Origin: Mesorhizobium sp. 113-3-3
GTDB lineage: Bacteria > Pseudomonadota > Alphaproteobacteria > Rhizobiales > Rhizobiaceae
Direction: 5' to 3'
Length of the DNA: 64,000 bases
NCBI RefSeq assembly: GCF_016756495.1
Contig: NZ_AP023243.1
Span: forward strand, 5,646,501-5,710,500
Each line of letters opens with the position of its first letter. The first letter of the stretch is position 1. The notes below the pieces were generated by a model. The model made no database searches. It was not told the origin of the DNA and saw only the letters and a program-made list of their open reading frames with translations. A program made the translations under genes and the position numbers. Shown here one piece after another: positions 43,492-52,468 of the stretch.

Positions 43492-44328
43492 ATGGTGTCA
43501 GGCGCAGGAAAACGACAGAGGCTGGCGCTGAGGATTGCGGCGGTCCCGATGGGGCTACTGGCGCTCAGTTGCCTCTATCCGATCTTTTTCGCGGTCAACA
43601 ACGCGTTCAAGACCCGTGACGATTACATGCGCGACCGCTTCGGGTTGGCCACGCAGCCCACGCTCGACAATTTCGTCCAGGCCTGGACCCGCGCGCACCT
43701 CAACGAATACTTTCTCAATTCCGTGATTGCGACGCTCGGGGCGGTCATCCTGTTGATGGTCGTGTCATCCATGGCCGGCTTTGCCCTGGCGTCGCTGCGC
43801 TTTCCCTATCGGCGCTTCCTGTTCGCGGTAATCCTGTCGTCGCTGATGATCCCCGTGCAAGTCGTTCTCGTGCCCTTCATGCGCACCATGCTTGCCCTGA
43901 ACCTCGTCAACACGCACATCGGACTCATCCTGTCATACACCGCATTTTTCCTGCCTTTCTCGGTCTACATGATGACGGCGTTCTATTCGGGGCTGCCGCG
44001 CGAGCTGATCGAGGCGGCACGGATCGACGGCGCGAAGCTGCTGCAGGTCTGGTGGCATGTGATGCTGCCCCTGGGCATGCCGGCGTTGGTGACGCTGGCC
44101 ATCCTCAACACCCTCAGCTGCTGGAACGACATTCTGATTTCCCTTCTGGTCATGCAGAAGCACCGCACCCTCATGGTGGGGATTTCGGCCCTCAAGGGCC
44201 AGTACTCGGACCAGATACCCCTGTTTACGGCGGGCATCGTCATCGCGGCGGCCCCGATCGTCGTTCTATACATCCTGTTCCAGCGGCGAATTGTTTCGGG
44301 CATCGCCGTGGGCGCAGTGAAAGGTTAG
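43492..44328 (+). CDS. Carbohydrate ABC transporter permease, MalG type
   Basis: This 278-residue permease is the partner of the MalF-type subunit. A first helix follows the charged N-terminus, and the EAA loop EAARIDGAKLLQVWWHVMLP (20 residues) is well conserved. The segment NTLSCWNDILISLLVMQ near the C-terminus is characteristic of MalG-type proteins. The gene is packed 3 bases before the ATPase start, so the three membrane-complex genes form one translation unit. Confidence 0.93.
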   Translation: MVSGAGKRQRLALRIAAVPMGLLALSCLYPIFFAVNNAFKTRDDYMRDRFGLATQPTLDNFVQAWTRAHLNEYFLNSVIATLGAVILLMVVSSMAGFALASLRFPYRRFLFAVILSSLMIPVQVVLVPFMRTMLALNLVNTHIGLILSYTAFFLPFSVYMMTAFYSGLPRELIEAARIDGAKLLQVWWHVMLPLGMPALVTLAILNTLSCWNDILISLLVMQKHRTLMVGISALKGQYSDQIPLFTAGIVIAAAPIVVLYILFQRRIVSGIAVGAVKG

Positions 44329-44331
44329 TCG

Positions 44332-45387
44332 ATGGCGCGCGTGGAACTGAAACATGTCAGCAAGAGCTTTGGATCGACGAAAGTCATCCACGATGTCTCG
44401 ATGTCGATCGAAGAGGGTGAGTTCGCCGTGTTCGTGGGGCCTTCGGGCTGCGGAAAGTCGACGCTGCTGAGGATGATTGCCGGGCTCGAAGAGACGAGCG
44501 AGGGCGAAATCTTCATCGGCGGCGATGACGTGACCGACGAGGAGCCTGCCGACCGGGGTGTGTCGATGGTGTTCCAGTCTTACGCGCTCTATCCGCACAT
44601 GACGGTAGCGGACAATATGAGCTTCGGCCTTCGGATGGCGCACCGCCCGAAGGCGGAGATAAAAGACAAGGTTGGACGCGCCGCCAAGATCCTGCAGCTC
44701 GAGGAGTATCTGGAACGCAAGCCCGCCCAGCTCTCGGGAGGACAGCGCCAGCGGGTGGCTATAGGACGTGCGATCGTGCGCGACCCGAAGGTGTTCCTCT
44801 TCGACGAGCCGCTCAGCAACCTCGACGCCGAGCTGCGGGTGCAGATGCGCGTGGAACTTGCCAAGCTCCACCGGGTTCTTGGCAACACCATGATCTATGT
44901 GACGCACGACCAGACTGAAGCGCTGACCATGGCGGACCGGATCGTTGTTTTGCGCAGTGGGCGCATCGAGCAGATCGGCACGCCCGACAGCCTCTATCAA
45001 GATCCCGACAACGCGTTCGTCGCGGGCTTCATAGGCTCCCCCCGGATGAACTTTCTAAAGGCGACGGCGCAGGCGGGCGGCCGTCTCGCGGTTGGCGGCA
45101 GGGAGGTGGACAGCCCGGTGCGGACCACGCTCGAGCCGGGACGGAAACTGCAGCTGGGCTTAAGGCCCGAGCACCTCGACCAGAACGAGGGCATCGGCCT
45201 TGAGGCGAGCGTAGAATTTGTCGAATCGATGGGCTCCACATCCTTCGTCCACGCCACGCTGGCGAGCGGCGAGACCATCATCGCGGAGCGGCGGTCCTCG
45301 CAGCCAAGGGCCGGCGACAAGATCACCCTGCATTTCGCGCTTGCCTCGGCCCGGCTCTTCGGAGACGACGGAGAACGCATCCGGTGA
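44332..45387 (+). CDS. Carbohydrate ABC transporter ATP-binding protein, MalK/UgpC type
   Basis: This 351-residue ATPase has Walker A GPSGCGKST, signature LSGGQRQRVAIGRAI, Walker B VFLFDEPLSNLDAE and switch His in VTHDQTEAL. A C-terminal TOBE/OB regulatory domain starts near residue 235 (RMNFLKATAQAG) and includes GLRPEHLD. It should energise the MalFG-type permeases. Proteins of this class can be shared among several importers. It ends the acid-sugar operon; the DNA after it is decayed. Confidence 0.94.
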   Translation: MARVELKHVSKSFGSTKVIHDVSMSIEEGEFAVFVGPSGCGKSTLLRMIAGLEETSEGEIFIGGDDVTDEEPADRGVSMVFQSYALYPHMTVADNMSFGLRMAHRPKAEIKDKVGRAAKILQLEEYLERKPAQLSGGQRQRVAIGRAIVRDPKVFLFDEPLSNLDAELRVQMRVELAKLHRVLGNTMIYVTHDQTEALTMADRIVVLRSGRIEQIGTPDSLYQDPDNAFVAGFIGSPRMNFLKATAQAGGRLAVGGREVDSPVRTTLEPGRKLQLGLRPEHLDQNEGIGLEASVEFVESMGSTSFVHATLASGETIIAERRSSQPRAGDKITLHFALASARLFGDDGERIR

Positions 45388-45700
45388 GCGTTCGCGCTCC
45401 GACATAGGCTTCCGTCGGCGACAGGTTGATATAGGTGCCGCCGGCGAGTGTCACTTCCGGCTCGCATGCCCCCCGGCCCCGACCTTCTTGCCGCGCACGA
45501 CACCGTCGACCGCGATCAGCATCTGGACGCCATGGCGGATCGTGAAGATCGGCTTTTTGGTCTGAGACCATGACACCTGAACTGAGGGGAACGATCCCCG
45601 CTGGCGGCAAAGCCCGGCGAAATGATCGGCCTCCACATGCGCGAAAAACGGCGGCCGGCCGCGTTCGGGGAATGTTGCAGGACGACGATCGGAGTCAGAT
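45388..45700 (-). pseudogene. Unidentified gene remnant with at least one frameshift
   Basis: On the reverse strand an open stretch reads RPPFFAHVEADHFAGLC, then KPIFTIRHGVQMLIAVDGVV and VGAGG, and stops at a TGA near 45452. The neighbouring frame continues naturally with VTLAGGTYINLSPTEAYVGA. The two pieces read as one protein broken by a frameshift and lacking both a proper start and an end. I do not recognise the family. The rest of the gap, 45700-45840, is AT-rich and shows nothing identifiable. Confidence 0.35.
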
Positions 45701-45840
45701 CATCCAGACGGCTGTACTAAGCCATTGATTTTGTTATCTCTACTTTTCGGTTTTTGTCTTGCCACAATAGAATCAATTCACAGACAAATAGGTTAGCCGA
45801 GCAGGCAAATGGATGGCTTCAGGACATGGGTGGCTGTGCC

Positions 45841-47010
45841 ATGGCCAAAACGGAGGGTGGGGGGATGATCGCTTTCAAACGCGATACGAGCGGCCTTTAT
45901 CTGGCTGAGATCCCTGCCAACGCCCGCGTCGTCTTCCTGTCCCCAGGATCAGTCGCGCACCGACCCGACCTTCGATCTGACCGCCCAGGGCTGGATCGAT
46001 CCTGGCCAGCTTGGCTACATCGCCTTCTTCGTGCCGTCGGCAACACGCGACTGGGCCGCTTTCGAGGTCGGCGTCCGCAAGGCCTTCGCTGCCAATGTCG
46101 GCACGCAGATCGGCTGGTTCCCCGAGCCGCTGAGCATCGCGTCGGTTCTGGTCTCGATCACCGGACAAGGTACGTCGTCACCAACCGTTGCGGAATCCTT
46201 CTCGCTGACATTCCGGCAAAGCGTGACGTTCCAGGTCCAGCCGGATTTGTTCGAACTGTCGACGACGGTGCTGTTCGAGGACGCGTCCAACAGTCTGCAG
46301 ATCGCCAACAGCCCGCCGGCCACGCTGCTCTTGACGGCGACGCCGCCCGCCGGCGCCACCGTCACGTTTCAGTCGCAAGCGCCATTCACGAGCCTGGCGC
46401 TTTCCGGGCCGTTCGCCGGCACCGCCAGCACGGCGTTTGAACTGGCCATCGCCGACCTCGTCCAGTTCGAAGCCGGCATGATGTATTTCAGCCCGCCGGT
46501 CGATGGCGGGCTGGTCAATGCCTTGAGCTATCCGGTTTTTCGCGGCGCCGGCGGTTCGACGACGCCATTCGGCTTCAACGTGACGCTCGACGTGCTCGGC
46601 CCGCTCGATGCGGCGCGCAGCTTCTTCCAGTTCACCGATCCGCTGGTCGGCTCGACTTTTGTCACCACCAATGGAAAGCCGTTCGCCCTTGCCACCGTCA
46701 ACACCGGCGATATCGTCACGGCGAGCCGTCTCATCTTCCGGCCGGCCGCAGCAGTCGCCGAGCGAACAGCGCTATTACTATCTGACGCCGGCGGGACAGT
46801 TCGGCCTGGCGCCCGACACCAGCATCAACAAGGCCACGGCCACGACATCAGAAACCGTGCAGATGCTGTGCGGCGTCACCGGCACCGAGTTCATGACCGT
46901 CAATGTCGGCCAGACACCGGACAAACTCGAGTTCGTGCCGGCCCAGCCGGCGTATCGCATCCAGCCTGCGCAAGATTCGCCAACCAATCCCGCCTTTCTC
47001 GACGCCACCG
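45841..47010 (+). pseudogene. Frameshifted gene of unknown function
   Basis: A protein-like reading starts MAKTEGGGMIAFKRDTSG at 45841. It shifts to the next frame near 45945 (continuing DPTFDLTAQGWIDPGQLGY, then SATRDWAAFEVGVRKAF), and shifts again near 46755 into SEQRYYYLTPAGQFGLAPD. Coding-like sequence then runs to about 47010 (QPAYRIQPAQDSP, NPAFLDATATTSW). The product, if repaired, would be close to 390 residues of Ala/Thr/Ser-rich beta-like sequence. I do not recognise it. The last part joins directly to a DJ-1/PfpI fragment in another frame. Sequencing error could explain single frameshifts, but three events make decay more likely. Confidence 0.5.
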
Positions 47011-47569
47011 CGACAACCTCGTGGCGCAGCTTGTCTCCGCGCAAGGCACTTACGTATCGCAGCCGGAGCGCGCGCCGCTCTACAAGCAGCCGGACAGTTC
47101 GGCCGCGATGCTTGCCGGCGCGGCGCTGGACATATTGTGGGTGCCAGGTGGTGATCCCGATGCGCTCGCAAGGATCATGAGCGACCCGGCATCGCCCTAT
47201 CTCGCCTACCTGCGCAAGGTCGAGAAACATGCCAAATGGGTCTGTTCGGTCTGCGAGGGTGCGCTGTTGCTGGCCCGGGCCGGACTGCTCGACGGTCACA
47301 GGGCGACGACGCATTGGGCATTCGTCGATTGCCTGCGCCGCTTTCAGGCAATCAAGGTGGCGAGGGGTCACCCGCGTTTTGTCGAGTCAGGCAACCGGCT
47401 GACCGGAGGCGGCATATCGTCGGGCCTTGACGAAGCGCTGCACCTCATCGCCCGACTTTTCGACGACAAGACTGCTGCCGATGTCCAGACAACGACCCAG
47501 TATTTTCCAGTGCCTCCGGTTGCCTGCAAAGTTCCGTCCAGGACACCGACATGCATGGTCCACTGGTGA
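47005..47569 (+). pseudogene. 5'-truncated DJ-1/PfpI family protein (isonitrile hydratase-like) fragment
   Basis: About 187 residues of a DJ-1/PfpI domain are present: ALDILWVPGGDPDALARI, the nucleophile elbow VCSVCEGALLLARAGLLDG with its Cys, RATTHWAFVD and GGGISSGLDEALHLIA. These resemble cyclohexyl-isocyanide hydratase and the amidase-like domains of AraC-type regulators. The first strand and helix of the family, roughly 15-20 residues, are missing. The reading frame is instead open leftward into the unknown frameshifted gene. With no start codon or ribosome site of its own, it is probably a remnant. It lies upstream of an AraC regulator gene. Confidence 0.6.
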
Positions 47570-47918
47570 TCAGGCATTCGCCGTTGGAATCCTGCTAGAC
47601 GAGCAGACTGACGAACGAACGGTTCCAAGATCGTGCGCCCTGTTCGAAGCTCGACCGCGAGTTCGACCGGAAGGAAATCGGCGCGCCTTTCTCCTGAGGC
47701 GAATGGAGGTTGGCGGGAGACCTCTGCCTGGTGGCCGACATTGAGGTACCTGATAAGGGGGAGGCAGCAATGCGGACAAATCTGTTCGTTTGGGCCGATG
47801 AGTCAACGTCGTTGCGGCCGCGATGATTAGCATGTTAACTTCTTTCGCAATTGCATGGGCGCGCCAGTGCGCCTCAATCCCACGACAAGATGGGAGCGAA
47901 GCGAAAATGGAGGAGACT
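47570..47918. other. Gap without a recognisable gene
   Basis: This 349-base stretch between the DJ-1 fragment and the AraC gene shows no coding signal I can support. Short frames exist but carry no ribosome site or recognisable motif. It must contain the AraC promoter. No clear -35/-10 pair or dyad was identified. Confidence 0.4.
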
Positions 47919-48866
47919 ATGACAGCCCATCACGTGAGCGTCGCTGACGGCGAGGCTTTTCTGTCCGCATCGCGGATGCTGTTCGGCCCGATCACCCAGC
48001 GTTTCTCGCGCGGTGAGGCGCCGTCGCTGCCGAAGCTGGTTTCGGTGCATCTCGGCTCCTGCCGGCTATCCGAGATCAAGGCCAGGTCGCATCTGGTCAT
48101 CAGCGATCGCACCATCTGGCGCAGCTTCGATCCGGACGCAATCAAGATCCTGATGCAGCTCAGCGGTCGCAGCCGCTTCGAGCAGCGGCAGGTGGCGGTC
48201 GATCTCGGCCCCCGCGCGGCAATCATCTATGACCCGATGCGCAGCTACTCGCTACAGAACCTGTCGGATGTCGACCAGCTTATCCTGCAGGTGCCGCGCT
48301 CCACCTTTGGCGACGAGACGCTGGCGCGGCTCTCAGCGCCGGTGCCATTGCCCGGGGACGACGACAGCCTCACCCATATCGTTTCCGGTCTGATGCAGAT
48401 GGCGATCGGCACCGCGCATAAGCTCGATGAGGCGGGCTGTCGCCGTGTCGGGGAAAGCCTGATCCAGCTCGTCAATGGACTGATTCAGGCAAAGCCGATG
48501 GCGCCGGAATTCCGCCGCTCGCCGCTGGAAGCGCTTCGCGAACGCATCGTCGCCTTTATCGACGCAAACCTGGCGCGCTCGAACCTGTCGGCCGAGGACA
48601 TAGCCCGCCACATGGGCTGCTCGCGGCGCTACCTGCACCGCGCCTTCGAAGGCGAAGGCGCCACACTGGAGCGCTTCGTCTGGGATAGGCGGCTCGAGCG
48701 CAGCAAGGAGGAGTTGCTCTCTCCCGCCCGCGCATCAGCATCGATCTCAGAAATCGCGTTTGCGTGCGGGTTCAATTCCAGCGCGCATTTCTCGCGTGCA
48801 TTCAAGAGCAAGTATGACGTGGCGCCCCGAGAGTTGAGGGAGAGGGTGGGCATGGTTGTGCATTAG
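47919..48866 (+). CDS. AraC-family transcriptional regulator with AraC-binding-like domain (FeaR type)
   Basis: This 315-residue regulator has an N-terminal ligand domain of the AraC_binding_2 type (PKLVSVHLGSCRLSEIKARS, 20 residues; later IIYDPMRSYSLQNL) and a C-terminal pair of helix-turn-helix units. The HTH units read LSAEDIARHMGCSRRYLHRA (20 residues) and ISEIAFACGFNSSAHFSRAF (20 residues). FeaR, which controls aromatic-amine oxidation, has this architecture. ATG 47919 has GGAGGAG directly upstream; 47907 and 47823 are weaker choices. It is convergent with the branched-chain-type importer operon, which it may control. Confidence 0.9.
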   Translation: MTAHHVSVADGEAFLSASRMLFGPITQRFSRGEAPSLPKLVSVHLGSCRLSEIKARSHLVISDRTIWRSFDPDAIKILMQLSGRSRFEQRQVAVDLGPRAAIIYDPMRSYSLQNLSDVDQLILQVPRSTFGDETLARLSAPVPLPGDDDSLTHIVSGLMQMAIGTAHKLDEAGCRRVGESLIQLVNGLIQAKPMAPEFRRSPLEALRERIVAFIDANLARSNLSAEDIARHMGCSRRYLHRAFEGEGATLERFVWDRRLERSKEELLSPARASASISEIAFACGFNSSAHFSRAFKSKYDVAPRELRERVGMVVH

Positions 48867-49022
48867 GGATGGGCGGCGAGCCGCAAGGTTTGCGGAGACC
48901 TCACCCTGTTTGCGCCAATACGAGGCATGACCCATCACGCACCATCAGTCGGTTTTTGAGTTCTTTCAGTCCAGACTGGCAGCTTTTAGGCCCGACAATG
49001 CGCGTCGCATAGTGCTCTACCC

Positions 49023-50024
49023 TCAGGCCGCCCGCGCGCTGCCCGCAAAGCTCCGCATCAACCCCTTCGGCAGGAACAGCATCGCCAGGATAATGGTCAG
49101 GCCCGAGATGACCGGATGGTAGTCGGGCACGACAATGCGCGCGAGGTCGAACACCGCATACATGACGAAGGCGCCGAGGATCGGGCCGAGCAGCGTGCCG
49201 GTGCCGCCGACCACGGTCATCATCAGCGGCAACAGCATCCAGTCGAGGTCGAAGACGGAGTCCGGGCCGACATGGAAGATGTAATAGGTGTAGAGGCTGC
49301 CGGCGATGCCGGCGATGAAGGCGCTGCCGGCGAAGGCGGCGACCTTGACCCTGAGCACATCGATGCCGTTGGCCGACGCCGCCATCTCGTCGTCGCGCAC
49401 GGCGATCAGCGCCAGGCCGTAGCGCGAGCGCATCAGCAAGTGGATGGCGAGTGCCGTGCCCACCATCAGGCCGAGCCCGACCAGATAGTGCGGCAACAGC
49501 GTGTCGAACGTGCCAGCGGGCGCGACGACGCCGAAGGCGCCGCCGGTGAAGTCGCCTCCATTGATGAACATCACCTTGACGATCTCGCCGAAGCCGAGCG
49601 TACCCAGCGCGAAATAGTCGCCGCGCAATTTTGACAGCAGCGGCAGGCCGATGATGATGGCGGCCACCGCCGCGACCAAGCCGCCCAACACCATCGTCAC
49701 CGGGTCGAAATAGTAGATGCGCGGATAGGCGTCATAGAGCGAAGCCCAGAGATAGTTGCCGCTCCACAGGATGGCGGTGGCGTAGGCGCCAAGCCCGAAG
49801 AAGGCATGGTTGCCCAGGCTGATCTGGCCGCCAAAACCGGCGACCAGGTTCCAGCCTTGCGCCATGATGGCGTAGATGAAGACGAAGAACAGGAAGGAGA
49901 AGGCGTAAGCGTCGATCGCGCCGGGCAGCAGCGGCAACAGGGCGAGCGCCGCGACGACGGCAATGGCGATCCCCATCTTGGCTTGCTTGTTCCGGGCTTG
50001 TTTCGGCAAGGCTTGCTTCAACAT
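49023..50024 (-). CDS. Branched-chain amino acid-type ABC transporter permease (LivM-like)
   Basis: This 333-residue permease has LivM features: AQGWNLVAGFGGQISLGNHA (20 residues), the GDYFALGTLGFGEIVK loop, and a short cytoplasmic end. It begins 5 bases after the LivH-type stop; the frame extends upstream but overlaps that gene. It ends the eight-gene leftward unit SDR-MoaF-NTF2-like-binding protein-LivG-LivF-LivH-LivM. The liganded class includes amides, amines, aromatic acids and amino acids, so the family name does not fix the substrate. Confidence 0.92.
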   Translation of the reverse strand: MLKQALPKQARNKQAKMGIAIAVVAALALLPLLPGAIDAYAFSFLFFVFIYAIMAQGWNLVAGFGGQISLGNHAFFGLGAYATAILWSGNYLWASLYDAYPRIYYFDPVTMVLGGLVAAVAAIIIGLPLLSKLRGDYFALGTLGFGEIVKVMFINGGDFTGGAFGVVAPAGTFDTLLPHYLVGLGLMVGTALAIHLLMRSRYGLALIAVRDDEMAASANGIDVLRVKVAAFAGSAFIAGIAGSLYTYYIFHVGPDSVFDLDWMLLPLMMTVVGGTGTLLGPILGAFVMYAVFDLARIVVPDYHPVISGLTIILAMLFLPKGLMRSFAGSARAA

Positions 50025-50029
50025 GGCGC

Positions 50030-50926
50030 TCAAGCCTTCTTGTAGGGCCGGCTGAACAGGCCTTCCGGCTTGAACATCAGCACCGCCAGGAACACCCCGT
50101 AGGCGATGGCGTTGGTCCAGCCACCGCTGATGAAATACTGCACATAGGCCTCGATCAGGCCAAGGATGATGCCGCCGGCCAGCGCGCCTGCTACATTGCC
50201 TATGCCACCCAGCGCCAGCGCCACCAGCGCCTTGAGGCTGAAGATGAAACCGGCGAACGGGTTGAACGGGAAGGTGGTCGCCACCGCCACACCGGCCGCG
50301 CCTGCCAGCGCAATGCCGATAGCGAAGGCGATGGCGTTGACGCGGTGCGGACTGATGCCCATCAGCGTCGCCGCTTCCATGTCCTCGGAGGCAGCGCGCA
50401 CCGCCTTGCCGACAATCGTCTTGCGCAGGAACAGCACCACCAGCCCGGTGCCGGCAAGCGCGATGAGAAAGCCCATCGAGCGCGTGAAGGAGGTGCGCAC
50501 GCCCAATATCTCTATGCCGCTCGCCGTGTAGGAGGTGACGACCGCAGCGGTGTTGCCGCCCCACACCACCGTCATCAGGTTCTGGATCAGGAACATCAGG
50601 CCGACCGCGATCAAGAGCGAGATGTTGCGGTCCTCTTCGGCTGCCGCGCGGCGGAACAGGCCCTGATAGACCACCCAGCCGACGCCGAGCCCGACTGGCA
50701 CGACGATCAGCAGCGACAGGAACGGGTCGATGCCGAGCCCATAGAACAGCGCCCGCACGAAATAGGCGGCGAGGATGATCATGGCGCCCTGCGCCAGGAA
50801 GATCAGCCGCATGGTGCCGAAGATGAGGCTCAAGCCCACGGCGGCGACGCCGTACATTGCGCCGCCCAGCGCGCCGTTGAGCGACAGCTGCAGCAAGATT
50901 TCGGGAGGCGGGAGGTTGGCCATCAT
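50030..50926 (-). CDS. Branched-chain amino acid-type ABC transporter permease (LivH-like)
   Basis: This 298-residue permease has the LivH signature GLSLIFGTMRLIFLAQGAMI (20 residues) near residue 28, ASEDMEAATLMGISPHRVNA (20 residues) in the cytoplasmic loop, and the GNVAGALAGGIILGLIEAY end. The start overlaps the LivF-type stop in an ATGA junction. Two consecutive Met codons open the gene. It pairs with the LivM-type subunit. Confidence 0.93.
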   Translation of the reverse strand: MMANLPPPEILLQLSLNGALGGAMYGVAAVGLSLIFGTMRLIFLAQGAMIILAAYFVRALFYGLGIDPFLSLLIVVPVGLGVGWVVYQGLFRRAAAEEDRNISLLIAVGLMFLIQNLMTVVWGGNTAAVVTSYTASGIEILGVRTSFTRSMGFLIALAGTGLVVLFLRKTIVGKAVRAASEDMEAATLMGISPHRVNAIAFAIGIALAGAAGVAVATTFPFNPFAGFIFSLKALVALALGGIGNVAGALAGGIILGLIEAYVQYFISGGWTNAIAYGVFLAVLMFKPEGLFSRPYKKA

Positions 50927-51651
50927 TGCACCTCCAACACGCCCATATAGGCCTTCTGGATTTCGGGGTCAGCGATGAGTTCGGCGCCGGTGCCTTGCAT
51001 GGCGAGTTCGCCCGTCTTCAGCACGAAGCCATAGTCGGCCACCTTCAGCGCCTGATGGATGTTCTGCTCAACCAGGAGGATGGTGACGCCCTGTTTGTGC
51101 AGCGTCTCGATCAGCGCGAACATCTGCTGCACCACAATGGGGCTGAGGCCCAGCGACGGCTCGTCGAGGATGAGCAGCGACGGATCCGACATGGTGGCGC
51201 GCGCGATCGCCAGCATCTGCTGCTCGCCGCCGGAGAGCGAGCCGGCCTTCTGCCCTGCCCGCTCCTTCAGCCGCGGAAACAGCGTGTAGGCCTTTTCCAG
51301 CGACTGTTTGAAGTGCTTGCGCACCTTGGGCTGGAAGGCGCCGAGCTCGAGATTCTCCAGCACCGTCATCTGCCGGAACAGGCCGCGCCCCTCCGGCACA
51401 TGCGCGATGCCCATGCCGGCGATCTCCTCCGGAGCCTTGCCGGCCAACGGCACGCCCGCGAGAAAGACCTCGCCGCGCTTCGGCTTCAGCAGGCCGGAGA
51501 CGGTCTTCAAAAGCGTCGTCTTGCCGGCGCCATTGGCGCCGACGATTGCCACGATCGTGCCGGGGTCGACATGGATCGACACGCCCCACAGAGCGCCGAC
51601 GTCGCCATAGGCGACTTCCAGGTTTTTCACGTCAAGCAGCCGGTTCGCCAA
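50923..51651 (-). CDS. Branched-chain amino acid-type ABC transporter ATP-binding protein (LivF-like)
   Basis: This 242-residue ATPase has Walker A GANGAGKTT, signature LSGGEQQMLAIARA, Walker B LLILDEPSLGLSP, and the LivF-typical end LLVEQNIHQALKVADYGFVL (20 residues). It overlaps the LivG-type gene by 20 bases. In this class LivF and LivG form a heterodimer under the two permeases. Confidence 0.94.
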   Translation of the reverse strand: MANRLLDVKNLEVAYGDVGALWGVSIHVDPGTIVAIVGANGAGKTTLLKTVSGLLKPKRGEVFLAGVPLAGKAPEEIAGMGIAHVPEGRGLFRQMTVLENLELGAFQPKVRKHFKQSLEKAYTLFPRLKERAGQKAGSLSGGEQQMLAIARATMSDPSLLILDEPSLGLSPIVVQQMFALIETLHKQGVTILLVEQNIHQALKVADYGFVLKTGELAMQGTGAELIADPEIQKAYMGVLEVQ

Positions 51652-52369
51652 GATAGGCCTCGATCACTTTGCGGTTGGCGACGATTTCGCGTGGAGTGCC
51701 GTCGGCGATCTTCTCGCCGTGGTCGAGCACGATCACCCGGCTACAGACTTTCATGATGGCGTCGACCTTGTGCTCCACCCACAGGATCGAGACGCCCCGC
51801 TCGCTGCGCACACGGCGGATGACATCGACCATGCGCTGGATCTCGGTCGGGTTCAGCCCCGCCATCGGCTCGTCGAGCAGTAGCAGCGCCGGGCTGGAGG
51901 CGACGGCCCGCGCGATTTCCAGCAGGCGCCGGTCGGACAGCGTCATATGCGCGGTGCGGACATCGCGTTTTGCGGTCAGCCCCACCAGTTCGAGTGCTTC
52001 CTCTGCGGCGGCCGTCGCGTGCTTCACACGCCCGCCCGCGCCATAGACCGCACCGACCATGATGTTCTCGAAGGCGGTCATGGTGAGGAACGTGCGCACC
52101 AGCTGGAAGGTGCGCGCAATGCCCAGCCTGCAGATGCGGTGCGGTGCCGTGCCGGTGATGTCCTGGCCACGGAAGCGGATACGCCCTTGCGTCGGCGTGT
52201 AGAGCGCGGTGATCAGGTTGAACAGCGTCGACTTGCCGGCGCCATTGGGACCGATCAGCCCGATCAGTTCGTTAGCGCCGACGGCGATGTCGATGTTGTT
52301 GAGCACGACAAGCCCGCCGAACCGCTTCTGGACCGCCTCGAGGCGAAGCAGGGTTTCGTCAGGCTGCAT
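51632..52369 (-). CDS. Branched-chain amino acid-type ABC transporter ATP-binding protein (LivG-like)
   Basis: This 245-residue ATPase has Walker A GPNGAGKST, the LivG insertion ARTFQLVRTFLTMTAFENIM (20 residues), Walker B LLLLDEPMAGLNPTE and a switch His in WVEHKVDAIM. The signature is slightly degenerate (MTLSDRRLLEIARA rather than LSGGQ), as common in LivG. A hairpin at 52411-52443 separates it from the binding-protein gene. Confidence 0.93.
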   Translation of the reverse strand: MQPDETLLRLEAVQKRFGGLVVLNNIDIAVGANELIGLIGPNGAGKSTLFNLITALYTPTQGRIRFRGQDITGTAPHRICRLGIARTFQLVRTFLTMTAFENIMVGAVYGAGGRVKHATAAAEEALELVGLTAKRDVRTAHMTLSDRRLLEIARAVASSPALLLLDEPMAGLNPTEIQRMVDVIRRVRSERGVSILWVEHKVDAIMKVCSRVIVLDHGEKIADGTPREIVANRKVIEAYLGEPAA

Positions 52370-52410
52370 CGTGTCTCCGTTTCTCCAGTTGTCAGATGCT
52401 TGATATCGCG

Positions 52411-52443
52411 GCGGGCGCCTGGCTTCGCAAATCAGACGCCCGC
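52411..52443 (-). promoter_or_regulatory. Intercistronic hairpin after branched-chain-type binding-protein gene
   Basis: GCGGGCG at 52411-52417 pairs with CGCCCGC at 52437-52443, with CTG/CAG pairing inside after a one-base bulge on each side. It lies between the binding-protein stop at 52469 and the LivG-type start at 52369. No T-run follows on the transcribed strand. Confidence 0.65.
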
Positions 52444-52468
52444 CTCCGCTGCCGCCGTTTTCAATCGC

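Noticed and set aside
46031..47569. Single 512-residue protein reading through the unknown gene and the DJ-1 domain
   Set aside because: The middle part (about 46755-47005) reads as Arg/His-rich nonsense in this frame, while another frame there looks protein-like, so the apparent fusion is an artefact of frameshifts.
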